From NCBI RefSeq assembly GCF_007992495.1, contig NZ_BKAJ01000120.1:1-43661 (forward strand): a stretch of 43,661 nucleotides of DNA. Direction: 5' to 3'. The notes beneath the pieces are model-generated. The model did no database searches. It had not been told where the DNA came from and saw nothing but the letters and a program-made list of their open reading frames with translations. The position numbers were made by a program, and so were the translations under genes. This stretch comes from Reyranella soli (GTDB taxonomy: Bacteria > Pseudomonadota > Alphaproteobacteria > Reyranellales > Reyranellaceae). Below are positions 7,123-15,243 of this stretch, one piece after another. Numbering within the stretch: the first letter of the stretch is position 1; every line of letters starts with the position of its first letter.

Positions 7123-8640
7123 CTAGGCCGGCCTAAGTCCAGCGTAAGGTTCGTTGATGCCGTCCAACGGCCAGATCGGCCGGCGCAGCCTGGTGAACTT
7201 GAGCCGCGAGATGTCGGGCGAGCAGATGCCGCCGGAATCGACCAGCACGATCTCGCGCGCGATCGGTGCATAGGCGGCGCGATAGTGCTGCACGCTCTTG
7301 ACCACCAGCACGCTCTTGGCCGTGGGATCAATGCCCTGGCTCAGGAACACCTGCAGGTCGATGGTCTGGATACGGTTGGAGATCGTCACCACGTCGATGC
7401 CGCCGATGCGTAGCACCGCCGTCGGCCCCATCGACGTCTCGACGCCGGCATTCATCGGCCCGTCGTTCTTGAAGCTGCCGTCCGACAGCATCTTCACGAC
7501 CGCCCTGGCCTTGATCGGCGCGCCCATCGCCGGATCGGTGTGGCCGCCCAGGCTCACCTCGATCTCCGCGCCGACGCCCGCCTTGGTCGCCTGCTGCACC
7601 GTGCCCGGATCGTAGATCGTGCCGAACGCCACGTTCTCGATGCCGGCATCCATCAGCGCCTTCAGCACCGGCGTCGTGTCGTTGTAGCCGCCGCCGCCTG
7701 GATTGTCGGTGCCGTCGGCGATGACCAGCGGGCCCTTCTTCCCGACACCGGCCTTGGCTGCAGCGATGCCGTCGGCAATCGGCCGATAGTAGGATTTCGC
7801 CCCCTCCTCACGCCGCCGCCAGATCTCGTCGATCAGCTCGGCCGCGATCGCCTTGGCGCGCGCCTCGGCGCCGGGCTCGTGGCTGACCGCGATCGACGGG
7901 CCGGTATAGGGAATGTCAGCCCAGGTGAAGCCCGCCTGGATGCTGACGACGTCGATGCCCGGCTCCGTCTCGAAGCTGTCGGCCTTGGCCAGAAGGTCGA
8001 GCATCAGGCCGGGCTGGGTGGTGCGGCCATGCTCGGCGCCTTCCAGCATGGCGGGCTGCACCAGCAGGCAACGCGGAGCCTTCTTGCCCTCCATCGCCTG
8101 TTGCACCAGCGCCGCCGCCTGCACGGCCCGCTCGTAGCCGTCGATATGCGGATAGGTGCGATAGCTCACCAGCGCGTTGGCATTGCTGGCCATGCGCACG
8201 GTGGCGTTGGCGTGCAGGTCAAGGGTCGTCGCGATCGGCACGTCCGGCCCGACGACGCTACGCAACAGCTCGAGCAACGCGCCTTCGGCGTCGTCCTCCG
8301 TCTCCGTCACCATGGCGCCGTGAAGCGAGAGACAAATGCCGTCGAGCTTGCCGGCCTTCCTGGCGGCATTGACGATCATGTCGCGGATCGTCTCCCAGGT
8401 CTCCTTCGTGAGCTTACCCGACGGCGTGGCGTTGGCCGCGCCTGCCCACACCGGCTGCCAGCCGTACTTCTTCGTCGCGTCGATGTAGCCGCCGATCTCG
8501 TTCTTCGTGCCGGTGAAGCGCGGCACCATCGCCTCGCCTTCGATCAGCCAGCGCTTGCGATAGTCGTCCAGCGTGGTCACGAGCTTCGAAAACGTATTGG
8601 TCTCGTGCATGAACTGCGCGATGAGAACGCGGTACGCCAT
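7123..8640 (-). CDS. M81 family metallopeptidase, MlrC-like
   Basis: A 505-residue protein of the MlrC/DUF1485 family, named after microcystinase C of sphingomonads, a presumed zinc peptidase acting on small linear or cyclic peptides. The N-terminus AYRVLIAQFMHETNTFS carries the hallmark HETNTF. Further conserved patches are LSLHGAMVTE, TLDLHANAT and, near the C-terminal domain, DGTDNPGGGGYNDTT. The ATG at 8638-8640 is preferred because it begins MAYRVLI at the family start; 13 extra codons upstream overlap the previous gene's end. It lies 14 bp behind the carboxymuconolactone decarboxylase-like gene in the rpoE-chrR cluster. Such proteins are common in soil alphaproteobacteria, and their natural substrates are mostly unknown. 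Confidence 0.85.
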   Translation of the reverse strand: MAYRVLIAQFMHETNTFSKLVTTLDDYRKRWLIEGEAMVPRFTGTKNEIGGYIDATKKYGWQPVWAGAANATPSGKLTKETWETIRDMIVNAARKAGKLDGICLSLHGAMVTETEDDAEGALLELLRSVVGPDVPIATTLDLHANATVRMASNANALVSYRTYPHIDGYERAVQAAALVQQAMEGKKAPRCLLVQPAMLEGAEHGRTTQPGLMLDLLAKADSFETEPGIDVVSIQAGFTWADIPYTGPSIAVSHEPGAEARAKAIAAELIDEIWRRREEGAKSYYRPIADGIAAAKAGVGKKGPLVIADGTDNPGGGGYNDTTPVLKALMDAGIENVAFGTIYDPGTVQQATKAGVGAEIEVSLGGHTDPAMGAPIKARAVVKMLSDGSFKNDGPMNAGVETSMGPTAVLRIGGIDVVTISNRIQTIDLQVFLSQGIDPTAKSVLVVKSVQHYRAAYAPIAREIVLVDSGGICSPDISRLKFTRLRRPIWPLDGINEPYAGLRPA

Positions 8641-8654
8641 TCCTGAAAACCCTT

Positions 8655-9203
8655 CTACAGCTTCGCCGTCTTCAGCCACTCCGCCTGCCCTTCCTCGCCC
8701 TCGACGCCGGTGGTCTCGAGCAGGCGGCAGACCATCATGTAGTAGCCGACGGTGAGCGTGAGCTCGACCACCGCGCCCGGCGTCAGGAAGCCCTGGACCG
8801 CCTTCAAGGCCTTGTCCGATGCCTTGACGTTGCGCACGACGTCGTCGGTGTAGCGCAGCACGGCCTTCTCGTTGTCGGTGAAGGTCGGCGCCTCGATCGT
8901 GGCGTCGCGCAAAGCCGCGATCTTCTCCTCGGCGACTCCGGCTTCGCGGGCGATGCGTTCGTGCTGGAACACCTCGTAGGCCGCACGGCTCAGGCGACCG
9001 ACACGCAAAATCGCAAGCTCGCGCAATTGGGCATCGAGCTCGCAGCGATAGAGCAGCGCATTGCCCATGCGAATGAAGCCCTTCAGCCCGGCCTCGGAAT
9101 TCGCCAGCATGCGATAGATATTGAGGTGCGGCTTCAGCTTTTCGAGAAATTCGGCGTGCTTGCCGGTGGCGTTTTCGACTTCGTAGTATGGAATGCGCGG
9201 CAT
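8655..9203 (-). CDS. carboxymuconolactone decarboxylase (AhpD-like) family protein
   Basis: This 182-residue all-helical protein matches the carboxymuconolactone decarboxylase/AhpD fold: LNIYRMLANSEAGLKGFIRMGNALL, then RELAILRVGRLSRAAYEVFQHERIAREAG, then the C-terminal GYYMMVCRLLETTGV. The redox CxxC of AhpD is missing (RAAYEVFQHE at that place), so it is a decarboxylase-like or ligand-binding type rather than a disulfide reductase. It sits between chrR (28 bp upstream) and the M81 gene (14 bp downstream), all on the minus strand. It may therefore be transcribed from the rpoE promoter as part of an oxidative-stress operon; that is inference from position only. Confidence 0.85.
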   Translation of the reverse strand: MPRIPYYEVENATGKHAEFLEKLKPHLNIYRMLANSEAGLKGFIRMGNALLYRCELDAQLRELAILRVGRLSRAAYEVFQHERIAREAGVAEEKIAALRDATIEAPTFTDNEKAVLRYTDDVVRNVKASDKALKAVQGFLTPGAVVELTLTVGYYMMVCRLLETTGVEGEEGQAEWLKTAKL

Positions 9204-9231
9204 CGTCCCTCCCTCCGGAGCGGCGAGCCTG

Positions 9232-9879
9232 TCAGATCACTCCACGCCGTACCAGCGGATTAAGAAAACGGCCGAAAGGGCCCGTTAGCACAATCGGCTT
9301 TTCGATGACGATCAGGGCGATGCACGGCTCACCGGGATCGGCGATCGGTTCGTGCTGCTCGGGCCCCGGACCGACGGCGAAATCGCCAACCCCGTAGTTG
9401 CCGGTTGAATCGGTGTAGCCGCCCTGCAGGACGACGGTGAACTCCTCCCCGACATGGCGATGCATCGGCAGGCCACGCCCGGGCTCGAGCCGCAGCAGCG
9501 ACACGCGATGCTCGCCCGGCAGGCTTATACGCATCTCCTCGAAGCCGCCGAACACGCGCTTCCAACGCATGCCGTCCTCGAGATGACGGACAAGCGGCTC
9601 CGGCACCCATTCGAAGCCGGGCCGCGGCACGTAAGGCGGCGGCCGGGACTCGACGGCGATCCCGTCCAGGCGCGCCAGCGTGCTCTGCAACAGCGCCTCG
9701 TCGAACGGCGCCTCGCCCTCGCCTTCCATCAACGCGCCGCCCAGCGCGCCCAGCTTCTCGACCATACGGCGGGCAGCGGGGTCGAGCGCGACGTGCAGGG
9801 ACACGGCCAGCGCCGGGCCCGGGGCAAGCGTGCCGGCGGCGTAGTCCAGCAGCAGCTCTTCAGGGGCCGGATGGCTCAT
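9232..9879 (-). CDS. chrR: ChrR-family anti-sigma factor with cupin domain, lacking the zinc cysteines
   Basis: The 215-residue protein has the ChrR layout: an N-terminal anti-sigma helix bundle (about 1-85) and a C-terminal cupin (about 110-215). The cupin keeps a metal site, HRHVGEE (two His and Glu) with a later His in PEQHEP. In Rhodobacter ChrR the N-terminal domain binds zinc through two His and a C-x2-C pair. Here the matching segment reads SLHVALDPAARRM, so Asp and Ala replace the cysteines. Its start overlaps the rpoE stop by 4 bp (ATGA). ChrR normally holds the ECF sigma factor inactive until singlet oxygen or organic peroxide is sensed. Loss of the zinc ligands may change or relax that control. 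Confidence 0.88.
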   Translation of the reverse strand: MSHPAPEELLLDYAAGTLAPGPALAVSLHVALDPAARRMVEKLGALGGALMEGEGEAPFDEALLQSTLARLDGIAVESRPPPYVPRPGFEWVPEPLVRHLEDGMRWKRVFGGFEEMRISLPGEHRVSLLRLEPGRGLPMHRHVGEEFTVVLQGGYTDSTGNYGVGDFAVGPGPEQHEPIADPGEPCIALIVIEKPIVLTGPFGRFLNPLVRRGVI

Positions 9880-10433
9880 GACTCCTCTTTCTCCAACGCT
9901 TCCCGCAACCGCCCGAGCGCCAGGCGAATTCGGGACTTCACGGTACCCAACGGCAGCTTCAGCTCCTCGGCGATCGCGGTATGGGTCTTGTCCTCGAAAA
10001 ATGCCTTCTGGATCACCACCAATTGATCGGCTGAGAGGCCGCCTAGAAGTTCCTTCACTCGCGTATACGTTTGTCCGGCCAGGACGGATTTATCGGCATC
10101 GGCCTCTTCTGGCGCAAATACCGTCAGCCAGTCCTCGGTCTCGATGGCCGGCCGGCCGGCCCGCCGGGCGAGGTCGATCCGCTTGTTGCGGGCGATGGTA
10201 TAGATCCAGGTGGCGACCGAGGCCCGCCCGCGATCGAAGCTCGCCGCCTTGCGCCACACCATTATCAGCGCTTCCTGGGCCACTTCCTGCGCGGTTTCTG
10301 CATCGGTGCCGCCGCGCATGATGAAGGCTTTTACGCGCGGCGCGTAGTGGCGGAACAGGTTCGCGAAGGCCGCGCGGTCCTGGCGGGCCGCGATGGCCTC
10401 GATCAGGTCGGCGGCCTCGTCGGGCGAAAGCAT
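9876..10433 (-). CDS. rpoE: ECF sigma factor, RpoE/ECF11-like
   Basis: This 185-residue extracytoplasmic-function sigma factor has region 2 (LFRHYAPRVKAFIMRGG, the QEVAQEALIMVWRKA core, then ASVATWIYTIARNKRIDLARR) and region 4 (LSADQLVVIQKAFFED, then a helix-turn-helix AIAEELKLPLGTVKSRIRLALGRLR). Region 4 recognises the -35 element. Pairing with a ChrR-type anti-sigma gene in a 4-bp overlap places it in the RpoE-ChrR (ECF11) group, which in Rhodobacter sphaeroides responds to singlet oxygen. It lies 89 bp downstream of the M20 peptidase stop, with a strong GC hairpin between, and heads a probable minus-strand operon with chrR, the AhpD-like gene and the M81 gene. Confidence 0.93.
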   Translation of the reverse strand: MLSPDEAADLIEAIAARQDRAAFANLFRHYAPRVKAFIMRGGTDAETAQEVAQEALIMVWRKAASFDRGRASVATWIYTIARNKRIDLARRAGRPAIETEDWLTVFAPEEADADKSVLAGQTYTRVKELLGGLSADQLVVIQKAFFEDKTHTAIAEELKLPLGTVKSRIRLALGRLREALEKEES

Positions 10434-10447
10434 CGACGAATACTAGT

Positions 10448-10470
10448 CCTCCCCCGTCGCGCGGGGGAGG
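10448..10470 (-). terminator. GC-rich hairpin between the M20 gene and rpoE
   Basis: The 8-bp perfect inverted repeat CCTCCCCC (10448-10455) / GGGGGAGG (10463-10470) has a 7-nt loop. It lies after the M20 stop and 15 bp before the rpoE start, both on the minus strand. There is no T-run after it on either strand, so it may be a weak or Rho-assisted terminator for the peptidase gene, or a structure in the rpoE leader that limits translation. The sequence cannot decide between these. Confidence 0.45.
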
Positions 10471-10522
10471 TGGCAAAGACCCGCGACGGACACGTGATCC
10501 GACGTCGACCGCTGGTCGTATA

Positions 10523-11926
10523 TCAGGCGCGGGCGCCGGTCGGCGGGTTCGCGCCGAGGTCCCAGAAGATGCCTGTCATCAGTCGCAGGCCTTCGCGGGC
10601 CACCGGAGCCAGCAGGTGCTCGTTGGGGGCATGCTGGGAGCAGGCCGCATAGGAATGGGGCACCCAGACCGTCGGCATGCCCAGGATGTCGGTGAAGACC
10701 TCGTTGGGCAGCGAGCCGCCGAGATTGGGCAGCATGTTGGGCTTTACGCCGCCGGTCTTCTCGATCGAGGTCGCGGCGAACTTCGCCCACGGATTCTCCG
10801 GGTCGAGGCGCGTGGCGTTCATGATCACCTCGCGCGCCTGGTCGATCTCGATCATCTCGTAGCCGTGCCGGTCGAGATGGCGCCGCAGCGCCGGGATGAT
10901 GTCGTGCGGATCGGTGCCGACGACGAAGCGCAGCTGGCAGTAGGCGATGGCGCTGGGCGGGATGGCGTTGACCGGCCGGTCGGGATTGCCGGTCTTGAAA
11001 GCCAGGACCTCGAAGCTGTTCCAGCCGAACACGCGCTCGACCGGCGTCAAAGATTCCTCGCCCCAGTTGGGATCGATGGTCGGCGCCCCCTCGCCCGCAT
11101 CGATATGCGCGTCAGCAAGCGCCGCGCGCACCGAGTTGGTCAGCGTCTGGGGCCGCCATTCCGGCACTTTGATCTGGCCGCGCCGGTCGGTGATGGTGGC
11201 GAGGGCATGCGCCAGCATGATGCCGGGGTTGCTTAAAAGCCCGCCCCAGTTGCCCGAATGATGGCCGCCTTCGCGCATCGTGAGCTTGAGGTTGAAGTTC
11301 AGTGTCCCGCGCGTGCCGCCGAAGATGGTGGGCCGGCGATGGTCAAGCCTGGGCCCGTCCGAGCCGATCAGCGCGTCGGCCTTCAGCGCCGCCTTGTTGG
11401 CCTTGCAGAAGTCGGCCAGGCCCGGCGAGCCTGTCTCCTCGCCGGTCTCGATCAGGATCGTCGAGTTGAAGCCGAGCGAGCCGCGCTCCTCGAGCACGCA
11501 CGCCAGGGCTGCGATGTTGATGGTGTGCTGTCCCTTGTTGTCGGCCGTGCCGCGGCCGTACATGCGATCGCCCTCGATCACGATCTTCCACGGCGACAGG
11601 CCCTGGCGCCATTGGTCCTCCTGGCCGCGGATCACGTCGCCGTGGCCGTAGGTCAGCACCGTCGGCTTGGCCGGGTCCTCGACGCGGCGCGCGATCAGGA
11701 ACGGGCCGTACTCCGCGCGCGGGTTGGGCAGCACGGTGCAGTCGTAACCCATCTTCTGCAGCGACTGGGTCATCTCGCCCGAGACGTACTCCTGCAGGGC
11801 GGGCATGGAGTTCGTCTCCTGGCTGGTCGTCGGGATCGCCACCCGGCGCTGCAGTTCGGCCAGAAAGCCGCCGTCGTCGAAATACTTTTCCGCGCGCGCG
11901 ATGGCGCTGTCACGTGTTCCACTCAT
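10523..11926 (-). CDS. M20 family metallopeptidase (dipeptidase-like)
   Basis: A 467-residue M20 zinc peptidase. The metal-binding landmarks are YGHGDV (His ligand), MYGRGTADNKGQH (Asp bridging two zincs) and ETGEETGSPGL (the catalytic Glu pair). A dimerisation domain occupies about residues 215-330, and a C-terminal AACSQHAPNE supplies the last His. Family members hydrolyse dipeptides or N-acyl amino acids in the cytoplasm. No signal peptide is present. The ATG at 11924-11926 starts MSGTRDSAIARAEKYFDDGGF, the usual family beginning. It is divergent from the alcohol dehydrogenase gene with a 58-bp shared upstream region. Confidence 0.88.
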   Translation of the reverse strand: MSGTRDSAIARAEKYFDDGGFLAELQRRVAIPTTSQETNSMPALQEYVSGEMTQSLQKMGYDCTVLPNPRAEYGPFLIARRVEDPAKPTVLTYGHGDVIRGQEDQWRQGLSPWKIVIEGDRMYGRGTADNKGQHTINIAALACVLEERGSLGFNSTILIETGEETGSPGLADFCKANKAALKADALIGSDGPRLDHRRPTIFGGTRGTLNFNLKLTMREGGHHSGNWGGLLSNPGIMLAHALATITDRRGQIKVPEWRPQTLTNSVRAALADAHIDAGEGAPTIDPNWGEESLTPVERVFGWNSFEVLAFKTGNPDRPVNAIPPSAIAYCQLRFVVGTDPHDIIPALRRHLDRHGYEMIEIDQAREVIMNATRLDPENPWAKFAATSIEKTGGVKPNMLPNLGGSLPNEVFTDILGMPTVWVPHSYAACSQHAPNEHLLAPVAREGLRLMTGIFWDLGANPPTGARA

Positions 11927-11984
11927 GATTTTTCCCGTGCCTTTCGCAGCCACGATAGCAAAATGCCGGCCTAGGGAGGACACA

Positions 11985-13127
11985 ATGCTGACATCCGGCC
12001 GCGTCGTTTTTACCGACATGGAAGAAGTCCACTACGGCAAACCGGCCGCCCAGTCGGTCGCCGAGGTCGTGACGGCGCATGGCGCCGAGCGCGTGTTCCT
12101 GATGGTGAGCGGCACGCTCAACCGCGAGACCGACGAGATCGAGAAGGTCCGCCGCGCGCTGGGCAACAAATGCGTCGGCACGTTCGACAAGATGCCGGCG
12201 CACTCGCCGCGCTCGGCGGTGATCGCCGCCGCGGCACAGGCACGCGAGGCGCGTGCCGACCTGATCGTGACCCTGGGCGGCGGCTCGATCACCGACGCCG
12301 CCAAGGCCGTCCAGCTCTGCCTCGCCAACGACATCGCCACCGTCGAAGGTCTCGACAAGGTCCGCAACGCCGACGTGAAGGCGCCGACGGTGCGCCAGGT
12401 CTCGATCCCGACCACGCTGTCGGCCGGCGAATTCTCCGGCATCGCCGGCGTCACCAACGAGGCGACCCGGGTGAAGGAGCTGTTCCGCCATCCGCTCACC
12501 ATCCCGCAGGCGGTGATCCTCGATCCCGAGGTGACGCGCCACACGCCGATGTGGCTGTTCCTGTCGACCGGCATCCGCGCCGTCGATCATTGCGTCGAAG
12601 GCGTGTGCTCCAACGAATCGACGGAGTTCACCAACGCCTCTGCCCTGCACGGCCTGTCGATGCTGGCGCGCGGCCTGCCCAAGGTGAAAGCCGACCCGTC
12701 GGACATGAAGGCCAGGCTCGACTGCCAGATCGGCTCGTGGCTGTCGATGGGCGGGCTGGCGGCCGGCGTGCCGATGGGCGCGAGCCACGGCATCGGCTAC
12801 GTGCTGGGCGCGGTGTTCGACGTGCCGCACGGCCACACCTCCTGCATCATGCTGCCGTCGGTGATGCGCTGGAACAAATCGGCCAACGCCGACCGCCAGG
12901 CATTGATCGCCAACGCCATGGGCCAACCCGGCAAGGACGCGGGTGACGTTTTGGACGAGTTCATCCGCGGCCTCGGCATGCCCCGAAGCCTCTCCGAGGT
13001 GAAGATCGGCAAGGAACACTTCGATCGCATCGCCACACAGGCGATGGGCACGCCCTGGGTGCCGCGCAATCCGCGCAAGATCGACGGCCCGGCACAGGTG
13101 AAGGAGATCCTGGAGCTGGCTGCGTGA
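11985..13127 (+). CDS. iron-containing alcohol dehydrogenase
   Basis: A 380-residue group III alcohol dehydrogenase. The NAD-binding loop is LGGGSITDAAKA. The iron site follows with the Asp of NATRVK-like surroundings not certain, then His in IRAVDHCVEG and the pair ASHGIGYVLG ... DVPHGHTSC. Such enzymes oxidise alcohols or reduce aldehydes, and some relatives are maleylacetate reductases. An excellent AGGGAGGA site (11972-11979) precedes the ATG at 11985; any longer reading would run into the divergent M20 gene. The exact substrate cannot be told. It is the last gene before a 370-bp gap. Confidence 0.88.
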   Translation: MLTSGRVVFTDMEEVHYGKPAAQSVAEVVTAHGAERVFLMVSGTLNRETDEIEKVRRALGNKCVGTFDKMPAHSPRSAVIAAAAQAREARADLIVTLGGGSITDAAKAVQLCLANDIATVEGLDKVRNADVKAPTVRQVSIPTTLSAGEFSGIAGVTNEATRVKELFRHPLTIPQAVILDPEVTRHTPMWLFLSTGIRAVDHCVEGVCSNESTEFTNASALHGLSMLARGLPKVKADPSDMKARLDCQIGSWLSMGGLAAGVPMGASHGIGYVLGAVFDVPHGHTSCIMLPSVMRWNKSANADRQALIANAMGQPGKDAGDVLDEFIRGLGMPRSLSEVKIGKEHFDRIATQAMGTPWVPRNPRKIDGPAQVKEILELAA

Positions 13128-13501
13128 GCTGCTCGCCCTTTTGGCGAAATCGGACAGTTTCGCAAGTTTCGCAACCACATTTGCTGTCTGGGAGCGGTCC
13201 CTCCCGGTGTTGGAAATCGGATCGACGATGCGTAGAGCGACTTGGCAGGTCTGACTCTAACACAACTAGAGTAACATATCAATAACCATGGTATTTTTGC
13301 GCTCCATATAGGGGCCATGGCCGCATTAATTTGCCAGCAGTGCCAGCACCATGGCGTTGTTGTCCGGAAACGGGCAACTAAATCTCTCGGACGCGCGTTC
13401 AGACGATGAGCGCATGAAGACCTTTGGCCTGACCCGTCCGGTCTTGCGTTGCTGGCCCATCCGGCGGGCTGTCGGGTGGGCCTTCTATTCGGGTGTGGGC
13501 T
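13128..13501. other. intergenic region ahead of the response-regulator gene
   Basis: No convincing gene is visible in these 374 bp. The middle (about 13255-13315) is clearly AT-richer than its surroundings and holds a near-palindrome, AATAACCATGGTATT, around 13280. It is a plausible promoter area for the receiver-domain gene. A 64-codon reading from 13351 has no ribosome site and overlaps the receiver gene in another frame. The right end carries the hairpin described separately. Confidence 0.5.
13454..13482 (+). promoter_or_regulatory. hairpin just upstream of the response regulator
   Basis: The arms GGCCCATCCG (13454-13463) and CGGGTGGGCC (13473-13482) pair over 10 bp, with one G-U, around a 9-nt loop, followed by TTCTATTC. 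It lies 19 bp before the probable ATG of the receiver-domain gene. The pyrimidine/T-rich tail makes it look like a weak terminator or attenuator for a transcript entering this gene. Confidence 0.45.
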
Positions 13502-13858
13502 ATGTGGCGCGTGTTGGTAGTGGAGGACGACTCCCTGCAGGCTGACCATATGTGCGACCTGCTGTTGGCAGAAGACATGGAGCCGATCGGCCCGGCTGCG
13601 ACGGCCGAGGCGGCGCTCAACCTCCTGGACGCGACCAGTCTCGATGCGGGCGTCCTCGATATCCGCCTGCAGAACGGGCTTTGCTTCGACGTCGCGCGCA
13701 CGCTGATCGAACGGCGCATTCCCTTCCTCTTCCTGACCGGCTCCGTCGGCGAAGTCGTACCCACGGCCTTCCAAGCAGTTCCTCTCCTCCGCAAGCCGTG
13801 TGAATCCGCGACCCTGTTCGAAGCGCTGCGCAAGATATTGCCATTGCGACAGCACTGA
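13502..13858 (+). CDS. single-domain response regulator (CheY-like receiver)
   Basis: A 118-residue receiver domain without any output domain. It has the acidic pair in VLVVEDDS, the phospho-acceptor Asp in AGVLDIRLQNG, the conserved Thr in FLFLTGSVGE and the Lys of LLRKPCE. It would be phosphorylated by a histidine kinase encoded elsewhere and act through protein contacts. The ATG at 13502 gives the usual receiver start; a GTG at 13493 in the same frame would add three residues. No ribosome site is obvious for either. No kinase is adjacent. Lone receivers of this type are common in Bradyrhizobium-like alphaproteobacteria. Confidence 0.88.
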   Translation: MWRVLVVEDDSLQADHMCDLLLAEDMEPIGPAATAEAALNLLDATSLDAGVLDIRLQNGLCFDVARTLIERRIPFLFLTGSVGEVVPTAFQAVPLLRKPCESATLFEALRKILPLRQH

Positions 13859-13915
13859 ATATCGTCAAAGCGTGCGACGATTGCCAGTGCATCGTCGACA
13901 CGGCACACTGTCGGC

Positions 13916-14308
13916 ATGCCGCTACATGTAGATATCTCGCGTCTCGATCGCCTGGTGGTCATCGTGGCGCGCGGGCAAATCACGGCCGAGGAGATGGGCG
14001 CCGTCAAACGGCAGCTCTTCGAGGCCGGCGTGCAGGCCTATGGCAAGATCATCGACGTCTCGCAAGGCCGATCCGACCTGACGCGCGAGCAGATCCAGAA
14101 GGTGGCCGACGTCATGCATGGGTCGGCGGACGAGACACCGCGCGGCTCGGTAGCGTTCGTCATCGATCCCCTTCGCATCGGCTTCCCCAACATGTTCGCC
14201 GACCTGACCAAGGGCGAACGGCCCATCGAGCTGTTCCGCAGCCTGCACGAAGCGCGGGCGTGGCTCGAACGCGCCAGGCAAAAGCCGCCGCAGCGCCAAG
14301 CCGGCTGA
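13916..14308 (+). CDS. STAS/SpoIIAA-like domain protein
   Basis: A 130-residue cytoplasmic protein whose predicted beta-alpha pattern (LVVIVARGQITAEEMGAVKRQLFEAG, then YGKIIDVSQG, then SVAFVIDPLRIGFPNMFAD and a final helix EARAWLERARQ) resembles the STAS/SpoIIAA-like fold of small alphaproteobacterial proteins. The conserved phosphorylatable Ser of true anti-anti-sigma factors is not obvious. It starts 57 bp after the receiver gene on the same strand and may share its transcript. The function is unknown; a regulatory or ligand-binding role is an inference from fold only. Confidence 0.7.
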   Translation: MPLHVDISRLDRLVVIVARGQITAEEMGAVKRQLFEAGVQAYGKIIDVSQGRSDLTREQIQKVADVMHGSADETPRGSVAFVIDPLRIGFPNMFADLTKGERPIELFRSLHEARAWLERARQKPPQRQAG

Positions 14309-14660
14309 TTCCTTCAGCGGGTCATTCCTTTTCTTATCTTTGCTCGCTCTCAGCGCGGCATTGCCGCATGCCGACTGAAGGCTGACCGCGCTGGTGCCGT
14401 GGGGTCGCCGGCTGTTGCACATGCGGGGAAGGTAGTCGCTGCTTCTCGAGCAGCCTCAGTCTGATGCGTTGACGAAAGCGAGAGAAGCCCTTCGGCGACT
14501 GCCTCCGAATGGTCACGACGCGAGCGGCACGCGCTCGCTATTGTACCGCTTGGGTGTTGTGGGAAGGGGCCACGTGCTCCGATCAAGTCGAACACGAGCT
14601 GGCGGCGCGCGCGCGCAACGGGCTGCCACGACTCTCCGCGGAAGAGCAGCAGGCGGCTAT
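14309..14660. other. intergenic region without a supported gene
   Basis: I find no convincing coding sequence in these 352 bp. Several open frames exist on both strands, but all have arginine-rich, low-complexity translations typical of GC-rich shadow frames and lack ribosome sites. A short palindrome GCGGCATTGCCGC lies at about 14356. No terminator with a T-run or sigma70 promoter is clear. Confidence 0.4.
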
Positions 14661-15080
14661 ATGCTTGCCGGCCTCGCCGGCGTCGCGGTCGGCATGTGCC
14701 TCTTCAACGTTTTCCTGTCTGCCACGCCGGAGCCTGCAACCGCACTCTACAAACGGTCCAACGCGTTCGTGCGCGCGTGCGAGACGGCGGGTGCCGAGAT
14801 CTCCAGGCTGCGGCGCGCCACCTTCTTCATCGACGATTGCGCCACACCTGTCGTCACACCGATCTTCGGCGAGGAAGGCCGGGTGATCGTGCGCCGGACG
14901 GTCGAGGGCGAGGCCGACGACGATGATGGCGGGCGCGTCACCTACTCCGTAAAGATGGACGGCCGCAGCATCGAGAAATGGCGCGCCATCGAAATCAGGC
15001 TGGCGCCGAGCCGCCTCACGCTCGATGCATCGCTGCTGCCGACCTCGCGATCCGCGACTCCGACGGCCGCCCATCGTTGA
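14661..15080 (+). CDS. single-pass membrane protein of unknown function
   Basis: A 139-residue protein that I do not recognise. The N-terminus MLAGLAGVAVGMCLFNVFLS is a membrane segment or signal anchor, so the rest probably lies in the periplasm. The mature part has a Cys pair (RACETAG and IDDCATP), an acidic stretch EGEADDDDGG and a final basic segment. The start at 14661 is chosen because the hydrophobic segment begins there; an open frame continues 64 codons upstream but with a random-looking arginine-rich sequence. The ribosome site is weak. Codon use is normal for the window. Confidence 0.55.
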   Translation: MLAGLAGVAVGMCLFNVFLSATPEPATALYKRSNAFVRACETAGAEISRLRRATFFIDDCATPVVTPIFGEEGRVIVRRTVEGEADDDDGGRVTYSVKMDGRSIEKWRAIEIRLAPSRLTLDASLLPTSRSATPTAAHR

Positions 15081-15243
15081 GCTGCGCCGATCTTGCAGCA
15101 GGTGATTTTCACCGCGGCCGGCAACAGTTACGCATCGCACGACGTTGGGCCCAGCGGGCGGATGCATCCTCACAGGCGCGGCGATACGCGGCTTGAACAC
15201 AGTGCAGCCGGTGATCGTGTGCTTGTCGGAGGTGTGAACCAAC

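Noticed and set aside
13351..13545. Possible 64-codon gene before the receiver gene
   Set aside because: No ribosome site, overlaps the receiver start in another frame and crosses the hairpin; not supported.
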